Positions 47,667-56,102 of a stretch of 56,168 bases of DNA are shown here, piece after piece (position 1 is the stretch's first letter; every line of letters starts with the position of its first letter). The stretch is from Gemmiger_A avium (GTDB taxonomy: Bacteria; Bacillota; Clostridia; Oscillospirales; Ruminococcaceae), in NCBI GenBank assembly GCA_019114585.1, contig DXFE01000019.1, forward strand, positions 1-56,168, read 5' to 3'. The notes under the pieces were generated by a model. It searched no databases. It was not told the origin of the DNA and worked only from the letters and a program-made list of their open reading frames with translations. Position numbers and translations under genes: made by a program.

Positions 47667-49379
47667 TTAGGATAAGGGGGTCATCCAGGCGCCCAGCATT
47701 CCGCCATTCCGGTCCAGGCAGAGCTGCCATACCGGCGCGCCGGTCTCATCGTACCAATAGTAGTAGTACATATACCCGTGGGTCACATACCCTCTTACCC
47801 GGGTGATCCGCTGCTGGCCGTCGTAGTACAGGCGGCAGCTGAAAAACCAGGTGCCAAACAGCCGGTCGTTGTGGTAGTAGTCCCGGTACTCCAGCGTGCC
47901 GTCCGGCCGGTAGAAATAGTCGTCCGACCGCACCGGCACCCGCTGGCCGTCGTCCTCATAATAGCCGGTGGACTCCCACCGGGTGATCCGGCCCGCCTCG
48001 TCCCGGGTGGTGGATTCCGCATAGTCCAGGACGATGCTTTCCGGGTCTTCGGCCAGGGCACAGGCCGGGTCAAAGGGGTCGTCGGGCCAGTAGTCCCGGA
48101 GATTGGTATAGTAACAGGGGCCGGTTTCGTCAAAGGAGAAGGTATGCTCCTCGCCGTCGGTATACAGCGTTCCGCAGCCCGCCCCACGGTCCGGGTCGAA
48201 CCAGAGGGTCAGTTCCGGGTCGCCTTCCGCCGGCCAGCGGGCGTAGGGCTCGGCGCCGGTAAAGCCGTACTCCGCCAGAAGCTCGTCCAGATCCCGGGCG
48301 GAGGTGTAGTTCACCGGCGGCAGCGTCTCTACGGTTTCTTCTTCGGGTGCGGGGGTCGGTTCCGCCGTGGGGGACGGCGCGGGCGGCGCCGGGCTTTCCG
48401 GTGGGGCGGGCGCCTGGTCGGCCAGCAGCACCACCGCCAGTACCCCGCAGAATACCAGGGCAATCCCCACCACCCAGGCCGCCGGGCGTTTCCAGCGGGC
48501 CAGACGGCGGATCCGGGCCCCCGCGTCCCCCTCGCTGAAGGCAGGCGACGGGGAGAACCGCCGCCGTCCCGCCGCAAACCGCAGCAGCGCGGCGGCGTAG
48601 TCGGCCCGGCGGGCGGGGGAGAGACCGCGGGTGGCATTCTCGTCGCAGCGGATCTCCATATCCCGGCCGGACAGGGCAAAGCCCAGCCAGACCAGCGGAT
48701 TGAACCAGTGGATACAAAGCGCCGCCCAGGCCAGCAGCCGGGTCAGGTGATCCAGATGGCGGATATGCTGTTCCTCGTGCAGCAGGATCAGGGCCTGTTC
48801 CTCCTCGCTCAGCCAGGAGGGCAGATAGATGCGGGGGCGGAAAACACCCATCACAAAGGGGGCCTCGATGTGGTCGGCCAGGTATACCCGGCCCCGCAGC
48901 TTCATACAGCCGGCCAGCCGGCGGCGCAGCCGCAGCCAGCGCACGGCCTCGGCCCCCAGCAGCGCCGCCGCCCCCAGCAGCCATATCCCGCCCAGCACCG
49001 GAAATACCCGGCTGCCCACGGTGTCGGGTTCGCTGATCCCGTCGGGGGCGGTCACCACATAGCGGGCACCGGTTTCATCCTCCGCCGGCACGCGGCCCGC
49101 TTCCACCGCCTGTGTGTATTCGGGGGTGTTGTCGTGATAGATCTGCGTTTCGCCCAGATAGTCGTTGGCCAAGCTGTTCAGCGGCTGCGCGCCGGCGGCA
49201 GGCAGCAGCGGCAGCCCCACCGGGCAGAGCAGCCGCACCAGCACCACCCCCCACAGCAGGCAGGTCAGCCAGGCGGGGGCCTGGCGCAGCAGGGGCCGCA
49301 CCAGGCAAACCACCAGAATCGCCAGCGCGCCGGTCAGGCTCATGGCCAGCACCCGGGCGAATATCGTGCCAAGGGTCAT
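47667..49379 (-). CDS. M56 family metallopeptidase (BlaR1-like antirepressor) with non-PBP sensor tail
   Basis: A 570-aa membrane protein. TM segments lie near 8-30 and 40-60, with another near 128-146 before the zinc peptidase core: HEEQH at 201-205 and a downstream DMEIRCDENAT. A TM (about 300-322) and a Pro-rich linker (about 324-350) lead to an external domain of about 215 residues. That domain has no penicillin-binding SxxK/KTG motifs. Its end is rich in Tyr/Asp/Gly turns (YYHNDRLFGTWFFSCRLYYDGQQR), like YD-type repeats. By analogy with BlaR1 it should cleave the adjacent BlaI-type repressor on sensing a signal; the signal is probably not a beta-lactam (inference). It follows blaI after 4 bp. 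Confidence 0.85.
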   Translation of the reverse strand: MTLGTIFARVLAMSLTGALAILVVCLVRPLLRQAPAWLTCLLWGVVLVRLLCPVGLPLLPAAGAQPLNSLANDYLGETQIYHDNTPEYTQAVEAGRVPAEDETGARYVVTAPDGISEPDTVGSRVFPVLGGIWLLGAAALLGAEAVRWLRLRRRLAGCMKLRGRVYLADHIEAPFVMGVFRPRIYLPSWLSEEEQALILLHEEQHIRHLDHLTRLLAWAALCIHWFNPLVWLGFALSGRDMEIRCDENATRGLSPARRADYAAALLRFAAGRRRFSPSPAFSEGDAGARIRRLARWKRPAAWVVGIALVFCGVLAVVLLADQAPAPPESPAPPAPSPTAEPTPAPEEETVETLPPVNYTSARDLDELLAEYGFTGAEPYARWPAEGDPELTLWFDPDRGAGCGTLYTDGEEHTFSFDETGPCYYTNLRDYWPDDPFDPACALAEDPESIVLDYAESTTRDEAGRITRWESTGYYEDDGQRVPVRSDDYFYRPDGTLEYRDYYHNDRLFGTWFFSCRLYYDGQQRITRVRGYVTHGYMYYYYWYDETGAPVWQLCLDRNGGMLGAWMTPLS

Positions 49380-49383
49380 ACGC

Positions 49384-49743
49384 TCACCCCCTCATTTCGT
49401 CAATCAGCGCCTGCAGCTGATCGATCTCCCGGTCGGACAGCTTTTTGCGGGTGCTGAACGCCGCCAGAAACGCGGGCAGCGACCCGTCAAAGGTTTCCTC
49501 CACAAACTGCTCGCTGCGGGCCGCGTAGAATTCCTCCCGGCTCATCCGGGCGCTTACGGTGCCCTTTTCATTCTGCAGCAGCCCGCCCTCGCACAGCCGC
49601 TTGAGCACGGTGTAGGTGGTGGACTTTTTCCAGCCCAGTTCCTCTTCGGCCAGGGCGGCCAGGCGGCTGGAGGGCAGCGGCCCCTCCCGCCAGACAATGT
49701 CCGCAAAGCGGGATTCCACCGCGCCCAGTTTTCCATCGCGCAT
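49384..49743 (-). CDS. BlaI/MecI/CopY family transcriptional repressor
   Basis: A 119-aa winged-helix repressor: ESRFADIVWREGPLPSSRLAALAEEELGWKKSTTYTVLKRLCEGGLL (about 10-56) is the DNA-binding domain and the rest a helical dimerisation tail. The adjacent M56 protease should inactivate it by cleavage (by analogy with the bla/mec systems). AAGGAGG precedes the ATG. Its promoter carries two TACA/TGTA dyads, consistent with autoregulation. Confidence 0.92.
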   Translation of the reverse strand: MRDGKLGAVESRFADIVWREGPLPSSRLAALAEEELGWKKSTTYTVLKRLCEGGLLQNEKGTVSARMSREEFYAARSEQFVEETFDGSLPAFLAAFSTRKKLSDREIDQLQALIDEMRG

Positions 49744-49759
49744 ACCGGTACCTCCTTGT

Positions 49760-49813
49760 TCTACAACTTGTAGACCTATTGTAATTCTACATGATGTAGA
49801 CTGAGACTGTCAA
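49760..49813 (-). promoter_or_regulatory. blaI-M56 promoter with two BlaI-type operators
   Basis: Dyads TCTACAACTTGTAGA (49760-49774) and TCTACATGATGTAGA (49786-49800), each 15 bp, 26 bp apart. Minus-strand promoter: TTGACA (49813-49808), 18-bp spacer, TAGAAT (49789-49784), so the second dyad overlaps the -10 region. The TACA-N-TGTA core matches known BlaI/MecI operators. Confidence 0.8.
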
Positions 49814-49845
49814 GCCTTTCGTTCGCAAGAGTGAAACGGATTCAA

Positions 49846-49878
49846 CAAAAAAATCCCGGATGCAGCGGCATCCGGGAT
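49846..49878 (-). terminator. Terminator of the tRNA-Arg gene
   Basis: ATCCCGGATG / CATCCGGGAT, 10-bp arms with a CAGCGG loop; seven T follow on the minus strand. Confidence 0.88.
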
Positions 49879-49881
49879 TTT

Positions 49882-49956
49882 TGGCACCCCCTGGGGGAAT
49901 CGAACCCTCAACTAGCCCTTAGGAGGGGCTTGTTATATCCATTTAACTAAGGAGGC
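49882..49956 (-). tRNA. tRNA-Arg, anticodon CCT
   Basis: The 75-nt cloverleaf reads on the minus strand from GCCTCCT to AGGGGGT-G-CCA. The anticodon stem AGCCC/GGGCT encloses the loop CTCCTAA, giving anticodon CCT (reads AGG). The T arm is GGGTTCGATTCCC. CCA is encoded. Followed by its own terminator; no integrated element was seen at its 3' end. Confidence 0.95.
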
Positions 49957-50021
49957 AGAACAGTATAGTTTAGTATACGGCAAAACCGGCGCAAAATCAA
50001 CCCTTGGCCGCCGGGCGGATT

Positions 50022-50051
50022 TTGGCGTTTTTTCGCGGAACGTGTTATAAT
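50022..50051 (+). promoter_or_regulatory. Promoter of the LtaS-like gene
   Basis: TTGGCG (50022-50027), 18-bp spacer, TATAAT (50046-50051) with upstream TGT. Confidence 0.6.
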
Positions 50052-50109
50052 AAAAAGAACGGCTTCCCCGCGCGGGGCCGGATTTTACAGAGATTCAGGT
50101 GTGTACCTT

Positions 50110-52536
50110 ATGAGCAAAATTTCGATAAAATGTCCGCTGCCCGGCCCAATTTGCCTGACCCGGCGGCTCTGGCGGCGGATCGCCGTCCTCTGCCTGCCGG
50201 TGCTGCTGGCGGTGGGGCTGCTGTGGCAGGGGCTGGCTGATCCCGCCCGGCTGTTCAGCGTCCCGGAAACGGTGTCGCTGGCTGGCGCGGATTCGGTGGA
50301 ACTGCCCGCGGATGCGGCGGTCTCGGGGATCGAGCAGCCCTTTACGGCTCAATATTCCTGGCTTGCCTCGGTTACGGTTCGCCCCCGGATCGGGGAGAAT
50401 GCCGGGGACGACCTGTGGACCGTCACCCTCCGGAAAGAGGACGGCACGGTGGTCTGGCAGGGCCAGGCCAGCCTGACCGGCTCCCATACCGGTGAGGTGA
50501 CCATCCCGATGGGCGCCTCGCTGCAGACGGGCGAAATCTACCGGCTGGTCTTTGCCTGTCCGGATGCGGCCCAGAACCTGGAGGCCGCTGTTCCGGCCGA
50601 GGGGCAGACCACCCTCTCCCTGGCGGGAGCTGCCCAATCGGCAGCCCTGCGGCTGGATCTTGTCTATGGTGCGGCTGACTGGGTGCTGTTCGGGCTGCTG
50701 GCGGTGGGGCTGCTGGTTAGCCTGGCGGGTCTGCTGCTGGAATGGCAGGACTGCCCGGCCGCTTGGCAGGTGCTGCTGCGCCTGGGGCAGGGAATCGTAA
50801 GCGGGCTCTGGTTCCTCTGCGCTGCCGAACTGCTCAACGGCGACAGCGCCCTCTGGAAACTGCCCGCCATCGCTGTGCTGGTTGCGTTCCTGCTGTATGC
50901 CGGTCTGGCCCTGGTGCTGCGGGCCGTCACCGGCCGCACCGGACTGGCCACGGGGCTTACCGGCGCAGTGCTGTTTGTGGTGGGGGTTGCCAACCATTTT
51001 GTGCTGCTGTTCCGGGGCACCCCCTTTACCTTTATTGATATTCTGAGCGCCGGCACCGGTATGCGGGTGGCCGGCGGCTACCGCTTTACCATCCAGCCTG
51101 TTCTGCTGCTGGGGGTGGTGTTCCTGCTGTTTGGCCTCTGCACGCCGGCGCTGCGGCTGGAACCCCGTCTGCCTCGCACCCGGCGGAATCGCTGGCTGCT
51201 GCGTCTTGGCTGCCTGGCTGCCGGGGCGGCGGTGCTGGCGGGGGTGTGCCGCCGGGATACCTTCCAGGCGGCGGGGCTGGCACCCTCCGGCCGGTCTGCC
51301 GTTGACTATGCCGAAGCGGCCGGCGCGGTGACCTCTTTTGCGGGCAGCGGCGTGTTTTCCTTCCCGGCCCAGCCGGACGGTTACAGCCCGGAAGCGCTGG
51401 AGGCACTGGCGGAGGCCTATCCTTCCGACCAGGCAACGGCAATATCGGAGGACGCGCCCAATGTCCTGCTGATCCTCAGCGAATCCTTTACCGATTTCGA
51501 GGCGCTGGGTGATCTGTGCACCGACCAGACGGTGCTGCCTTTCTGGCAGGAATTCACCCAGAGGGAGGATGTGCACAGCGGCACGCTGGTTATGTCCACC
51601 CTGGGCGGCGGCACCGTCTACAGCGAATTCCAGGTGCTCACCGGCATCACCACCGCGTTTGATTATCCCTCGTCCCCCTATACCCAGTGCCTGGACCGCA
51701 CGGTGGCTTCGCTGCCCGCTCAGGCGGCGCAGCTGGGTTATACCACCGCCGCGGTGCACCCGGCCGAGGGGGCCAACTACAACCGCGTCGGGGCGCTGCC
51801 CTGGCTGGGATTTGACACCTGCGTTTTCCGGGAAGATCTGACCCTGGCGCCGGAGGATACCACCCGGGGCTTCATGCGGGATTCGGCCCTGTTCCGCCAG
51901 GTGACCGGCATGCTGGAAGAAACCGACGATCCGATGTTCCTGTTCTGCATCACCATGCAGAACCACGGCGGCTATACCAATGCGGACTACGAATCGCCGG
52001 TGCAGCTGCTCTGGCCGGAGGGCTGCGATGAAGCCGAACAGTATCTGGGCCTGGTGCACGAGAGTGACGCGGCCCTGGCGGAACTGATCGGGGCGCTGGA
52101 AGAGCTGGATGAGCCCACCCTGGTGATCTTTTTCGGTGACCACCAGCCGGAACTGGGCAGTGATTTTTCCCAGGCCGTGCTGGATGAAAGCGATCCCTTT
52201 GCCCAGTACACCACCCCGTACCTGATCTGGGCAAACTATCCGCTGGAGGAAGACCAGCTGCCGGAAAACGGCTCCCGTATCGGGATCGCCGCCCTGAATC
52301 CGCTGGTGGCCCGGGCCGCGGGATTCCCGCTGACCGGCTGGCAGAAGTTCCTGCTGGAGTTCTATACCCAGACCCCGGTCATGGCCCAGATGGGCGGAAC
52401 CAATGCGGCGGGCGAGTATCTTACCATGGAGCAGCTGAAACAGCAGCCGCTGGCGGACGAATATCAGATCCTGCAGTATGCCATGCTGTTTGCAGAGGAG
52501 CAGGAAACCGGTCTTTGGCGGCTGGCGGAAGGTTGA
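50110..52536 (+). CDS. LTA synthase-like phosphoglycerol/phosphoethanolamine transferase (sulfatase fold)
   Basis: An 808-aa membrane enzyme. TM1 (about 24-42) is followed by an unusual external domain of about 140 residues (45-185), then four to six TMs (187-380) and a C-terminal catalytic sulfatase-fold domain (about 440-760). Catalytic features: NVLLILSESFTDFE (metal-binding Glu458), GGGTVYSEFQVLTG with nucleophile Thr502, NHGGY and FGDHQPEL. LtaS enzymes polymerise glycerol phosphate from phosphatidylglycerol on the outer face of the membrane. The extra N-terminal domain makes this longer than classical LtaS (about 640 aa). The ATG at 50110 is used; a GTG 9 bp upstream is possible. The RBS is weak. 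Next to FucNAc genes, so a surface-glycan modifying role is also possible. Confidence 0.85.
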   Translation: MSKISIKCPLPGPICLTRRLWRRIAVLCLPVLLAVGLLWQGLADPARLFSVPETVSLAGADSVELPADAAVSGIEQPFTAQYSWLASVTVRPRIGENAGDDLWTVTLRKEDGTVVWQGQASLTGSHTGEVTIPMGASLQTGEIYRLVFACPDAAQNLEAAVPAEGQTTLSLAGAAQSAALRLDLVYGAADWVLFGLLAVGLLVSLAGLLLEWQDCPAAWQVLLRLGQGIVSGLWFLCAAELLNGDSALWKLPAIAVLVAFLLYAGLALVLRAVTGRTGLATGLTGAVLFVVGVANHFVLLFRGTPFTFIDILSAGTGMRVAGGYRFTIQPVLLLGVVFLLFGLCTPALRLEPRLPRTRRNRWLLRLGCLAAGAAVLAGVCRRDTFQAAGLAPSGRSAVDYAEAAGAVTSFAGSGVFSFPAQPDGYSPEALEALAEAYPSDQATAISEDAPNVLLILSESFTDFEALGDLCTDQTVLPFWQEFTQREDVHSGTLVMSTLGGGTVYSEFQVLTGITTAFDYPSSPYTQCLDRTVASLPAQAAQLGYTTAAVHPAEGANYNRVGALPWLGFDTCVFREDLTLAPEDTTRGFMRDSALFRQVTGMLEETDDPMFLFCITMQNHGGYTNADYESPVQLLWPEGCDEAEQYLGLVHESDAALAELIGALEELDEPTLVIFFGDHQPELGSDFSQAVLDESDPFAQYTTPYLIWANYPLEEDQLPENGSRIGIAALNPLVARAAGFPLTGWQKFLLEFYTQTPVMAQMGGTNAAGEYLTMEQLKQQPLADEYQILQYAMLFAEEQETGLWRLAEG

Positions 52537-52539
52537 AGA

Positions 52540-52568
52540 TTGCCACCGGCGGTCGACTATGGTATAAT
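52540..52568 (+). promoter_or_regulatory. Promoter of the fnlABC operon
   Basis: TTGCCA (52540-52545), 17-bp spacer, TATAAT (52563-52568) with upstream TGG. Confidence 0.75.
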
Positions 52569-52643
52569 TTTGAAGAGCCTGCCAAGGTGGCGGGCATGGG
52601 GAACGGGCCGGGCCCGCATACCCGCAGAACGGGAGGTTTAACA

Positions 52644-53693
52644 ATGAGCGAGAGCGTTTTTCGCGGTAAGACTCTTTTGATCACCGGCGGTACCGGCAGC
52701 TTCGGCAACACGGTGCTCAAGCATTTCCTCACCACCGACATCGGCGAGATCCGGATCTTCAGCCGTGACGAGAAAAAACAGGACGACATGCGGCATTTCT
52801 ACCAGCAGAAATACCCCGAGCTGGCGGATAAGATCCGCTTTTATATTGGCGACGTGCGGGAGATCGACGGCGTGCGCAGCGCGGTGCGCGGTGTGGACTA
52901 CATCTTCCACGCGGCGGCCCTGAAGCAGGTGCCCAGCTGCGAGTTCTTCCCCATGGAGGCAGTGCGCACCAACGTGGAAGGCACCGACAACGTGCTGACC
53001 GCCGCCATTGACGCGGGGGTCAAGAAGGTGGTCTGCCTGTCCACCGACAAGGCGGCCTATCCCATCAACGCTATGGGTATCTCCAAGGCCATGATGGAAA
53101 AGGTGATCGGGGCCAAGGCCCGCACCGTCAAGGCGGAGGACACCACCATCTGCTGCACCCGTTACGGCAACGTAATGTGCAGTCGGGGCAGCGTGATCCC
53201 CCTGTTCATCGACCAGATCCGGGCCGGCAAGCCCATCACCATCACCGACCCGGAGATGACCCGTTTCCTGATGAACCTGGACGAGGCGGTGGATCTGGTC
53301 ATGTTCGCCTTTGAGCATGCCCGCCCGGGCGATCTGTTCGTTCAGAAGAGCGACGCCTCCACCATCGGCGTGCTGGCCCAGGCGGTGCAGCAGCTGTTCG
53401 GCGATACCGGCACCCAGATCATCGGCACCCGCCACGGCGAGAAGCTGTTCGAGACCCTGATGACCCGGGAAGAGCGGCTGCGCAGCGAGGATATGGGCGA
53501 TTACTTCCGCGTGTCCGCCGACGGGCGCGATCTGAACTACGACAAGTTCTTTATCCACGGTCAGGTGCATACCCAGGCCGACGAGAGCTATACCAGCCAC
53601 AACACCCGCCTGCTGGATGTGCAGCAGACGGTGGACAAGATCCTGACCACCGACTACGTGCAGCAGGCGCTGGCCGAAAAGGACCGCGCATAA
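52644..53693 (+). CDS. fnlA: UDP-GlcNAc 4,6-dehydratase/5-epimerase (CapE/WbjB/FnlA)
   Basis: A 349-aa SDR enzyme and first step from UDP-GlcNAc to UDP-L-FucNAc. It has TGGTGSFGNTVL, FSRDEKKQDDMR, HAAALKQVPSCEF and STDKAAYPINAMGISKAMMEK, where Met replaces the SDR catalytic Tyr (MxxxK), as is normal for the FlaA1/CapE group. CCTRYGNVMCSRGSVIPLF follows. GGGAGG precedes the ATG. First of fnlA-fnlB-fnlC, as in S. aureus capEFG and P. aeruginosa wbjBCD. Confidence 0.93.
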   Translation: MSESVFRGKTLLITGGTGSFGNTVLKHFLTTDIGEIRIFSRDEKKQDDMRHFYQQKYPELADKIRFYIGDVREIDGVRSAVRGVDYIFHAAALKQVPSCEFFPMEAVRTNVEGTDNVLTAAIDAGVKKVVCLSTDKAAYPINAMGISKAMMEKVIGAKARTVKAEDTTICCTRYGNVMCSRGSVIPLFIDQIRAGKPITITDPEMTRFLMNLDEAVDLVMFAFEHARPGDLFVQKSDASTIGVLAQAVQQLFGDTGTQIIGTRHGEKLFETLMTREERLRSEDMGDYFRVSADGRDLNYDKFFIHGQVHTQADESYTSHNTRLLDVQQTVDKILTTDYVQQALAEKDRA

Positions 53694-53711
53694 GGAAAGG
53701 GGCCGTCACAC

Positions 53712-54881
53712 ATGGAGAAAACCAGTCCGATCCTGATCACCGGGGCAGGCGGCTTTGTGGGCCGCAATCTGGTGGAACGGCTGCGCTGCGAGGGGTATAC
53801 CCAGCTGCTCTGCTTTGAGCGGGACAACACCGACGAGGAGCTGCGCGCCTGGGCGGGCCGGGCTGCGTTCGTCTACCATCTGGCCGGCATCAACCGTCCC
53901 AAGGACCCGAAAGAATTCTATGACGGCAACGCCGACCTGACCACCCGCCTGCTGGGATACCTGGAACAGGCCGGCAACACCGCGCCGGTGCTGGTTACCA
54001 GCAGCATCCAGGCCGCCCTGAACAACGACTACGGCAAGAGCAAGGCCCAGGCGGAACAGGCGGTGTTCGACCATGAAGCCCGCACCGGTGCGCCCGCCTA
54101 TGTGTACCGGATGCCCGGGCTGTTCGGCAAATGGTGCCGGCCCAACTACAACAGCGTGGTGGCTACCTTCTGCCACAATGTGGCCAACGGTCTGCCCATC
54201 CAGGTGCGTGATCCGGACTATGAGCTGCCGCTGGTCTATATCGACGACGTGGTGGACGCCTTTGTGGCGGCGCTGGACGGGCGGGTGGCCCGGGAGCGCT
54301 CCATCCCCGGCTACTGTTTCCTGCGCCCGGTGCACACCGTGACCCTGGGCCGTCTGGCCGAACTGGTCAAGGGCTTTGCCCTGGCCCGGGGCGGCGCGGC
54401 GGCCGAGGCGCTGGGCGGCGGCATGCCCACCCTGGCGGTGCCGGATCTGGCGGCGGGCAGCTTTGAAAAGAAGCTGTACTCCACCTATCTGTCCTACCTG
54501 CCCGAGGACCAGTTCTCCTACCCGCTGAAGATGAACGTGGATGACCGGGGCAGCTTCACCGAATTCCTGCGCAGCCCGGAGCGGGGCCAGGTCAGCGTGA
54601 ACATCACCAAGCCCGGCATCGTCAAGGGCAACCACTGGCACAACACCAAGAACGAGAAGTTCCTGGTGGTGCGGGGCCAGGCGGTGATCCGGTTCCGCAA
54701 GGTGGGCACCGACAAGGTGATCGAGTACCCGGTCAGCGGCGACAAGCTGGAGGTGGTGGACATCCCCACCGGCTATACCCACAACATCGAAAACGTGGGC
54801 CAGGAGGATCTGGTCACCGTCATGTGGGCCAACGAGCCCTTTGATCCGGAACATCCGGATACCTTTTTTCTGAAAGTGTAA
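53712..54881 (+). CDS. fnlB: Bifunctional reductase/3-epimerase with cupin domain (CapF/WbjC/FnlB)
   Basis: A 389-aa protein with an N-terminal SDR domain (about 1-250: ITGAGGFVGRNLVERL, HLAGINRPKDPKEF, YGKSKAQAEQ) and a C-terminal cupin (about 265-385: GIVKGNHWHNTKNEKFLVV with metal-binding His). In homologues the cupin epimerises C-3 and the SDR part reduces C-4, giving UDP-2-acetamido-2,6-dideoxy-L-talose. RBS GGAAAGG. 18 bp after fnlA; an AT-rich 53-bp gap follows. Confidence 0.92.
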   Translation: MEKTSPILITGAGGFVGRNLVERLRCEGYTQLLCFERDNTDEELRAWAGRAAFVYHLAGINRPKDPKEFYDGNADLTTRLLGYLEQAGNTAPVLVTSSIQAALNNDYGKSKAQAEQAVFDHEARTGAPAYVYRMPGLFGKWCRPNYNSVVATFCHNVANGLPIQVRDPDYELPLVYIDDVVDAFVAALDGRVARERSIPGYCFLRPVHTVTLGRLAELVKGFALARGGAAAEALGGGMPTLAVPDLAAGSFEKKLYSTYLSYLPEDQFSYPLKMNVDDRGSFTEFLRSPERGQVSVNITKPGIVKGNHWHNTKNEKFLVVRGQAVIRFRKVGTDKVIEYPVSGDKLEVVDIPTGYTHNIENVGQEDLVTVMWANEPFDPEHPDTFFLKV

Positions 54882-54934
54882 AAAATATAAATTATACGGA
54901 ATGTATAAAATAATCCAGTAAAGGCGGCGCCGTC

Positions 54935-56074
54935 ATGCGGAAACTGAAACTCATGACCATCGTGGGCACCCGGCCGGAGATCATCCGGCTGGCAGCGGTG
55001 ATCAAAAAGTGCGACCAATACTTTGACCAGATTCTGGTGCATACCGGCCAGAACTACGACTATACCCTCAACGGCATCTTCTTTGAGGATCTGGAACTGC
55101 GTCAGCCGGACGTGTATCTGGACGCGGTGGGGGCCGATCTGGGCGAGACCATCGGCAACATCATCGCCAAGAGCTACAAGCTCATGGTGGAGCGTCAGCC
55201 GGACGCGCTGCTGATCCTGGGCGATACCAACAGCTGCCTGTCCGCCATCAGCGCCAAGCGGCTGCACATTCCCATCTTTCACATGGAAGCGGGTAACCGG
55301 TGCTTTGACGAGTGCCTGCCCGAGGAGACCAACCGCCGCATCGTGGATCACATCGCGGACGTGAACCTGTGCTACTCCGAGCATGCCCGCCGCTACCTGA
55401 ACGCCGAGGGCACCGCCAAAGAGCGCACCTATGTGACCGGCAGTCCCATGGCCGAGGTTCTGCGTGCCAATCTGGAGCAGATCGAGGCCTCCAATGTGCT
55501 GGAGCGGCTGGGTCTGGAGCCCAAAAAGTACATGCTGCTCAGCGCCCACCGGGAGGAGAACATCGACACCGAGAAAAACTTCGTGGCTCTGTTCACTTCC
55601 ATCAACGCGCTGGCGGAGAAATACAACATGCCCATTCTCTACTCCTGCCATCCCCGCAGCCGCAAGCGGCTGGAGGCCATGGGCTTTGAGCTGGATGAGC
55701 GGGTGCGGCTGCACGAGCCTCTGGGTTTCCACGATTACAACCACCTGCAGATGAACGCCTACTGCGTGGTGAGCGATTCCGGCACCCTGCCCGAGGAATC
55801 CAGCTTCTTCACCAGCATCGGCAAGCCCTTCCCGGCGGTGTGCATCCGCACTTCCACCGAGCGCCCCGAAGCGCTGGACAAGGGCTGCTTCATTCTGGCG
55901 GGCATCACCGCCGGCGGTGTGGAGCAGGCGGTGGAAACCGCCGTGGCCATGAACGACAATGGCGACATCGGCATTCCCGTGCCCAACTATGTGGAGGATG
56001 TGTCCACCAAGGTGGTCAAGATCATCCAGAGCTATGTGGGCGTGGTCAACAAGATGGTGTGGCGCAAGTACTAA
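54935..56074 (+). CDS. fnlC: UDP-N-acetylglucosamine 2-epimerase family enzyme (CapG/WbjD/FnlC)
   Basis: A 379-aa cytoplasmic enzyme performing the last step to UDP-L-FucNAc by C-2 epimerisation. Family motifs: VGTRPEIIRLAAVIKKCD, HTGQNYDY, GDTNSCLSA, HMEAGNRCFDECLPEETNRR, SAHREENID and SDSGTLPEES. Context (fnlA, fnlB upstream; WbuB-like gene downstream) favours FnlC over the WecB role. AAAGGCGG precedes the ATG. Confidence 0.93.
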   Translation: MRKLKLMTIVGTRPEIIRLAAVIKKCDQYFDQILVHTGQNYDYTLNGIFFEDLELRQPDVYLDAVGADLGETIGNIIAKSYKLMVERQPDALLILGDTNSCLSAISAKRLHIPIFHMEAGNRCFDECLPEETNRRIVDHIADVNLCYSEHARRYLNAEGTAKERTYVTGSPMAEVLRANLEQIEASNVLERLGLEPKKYMLLSAHREENIDTEKNFVALFTSINALAEKYNMPILYSCHPRSRKRLEAMGFELDERVRLHEPLGFHDYNHLQMNAYCVVSDSGTLPEESSFFTSIGKPFPAVCIRTSTERPEALDKGCFILAGITAGGVEQAVETAVAMNDNGDIGIPVPNYVEDVSTKVVKIIQSYVGVVNKMVWRKY

Positions 56075-56102
56075 GCCGCCCCGAAACAGGAGCGTTGACA
56101 CT

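Noticed and set aside
49882..49956. Integration site of a mobile element at tRNA-Arg
   Set aside because: No integrase, no direct repeat of the tRNA 3' end and no change in gene type on either side within the window.
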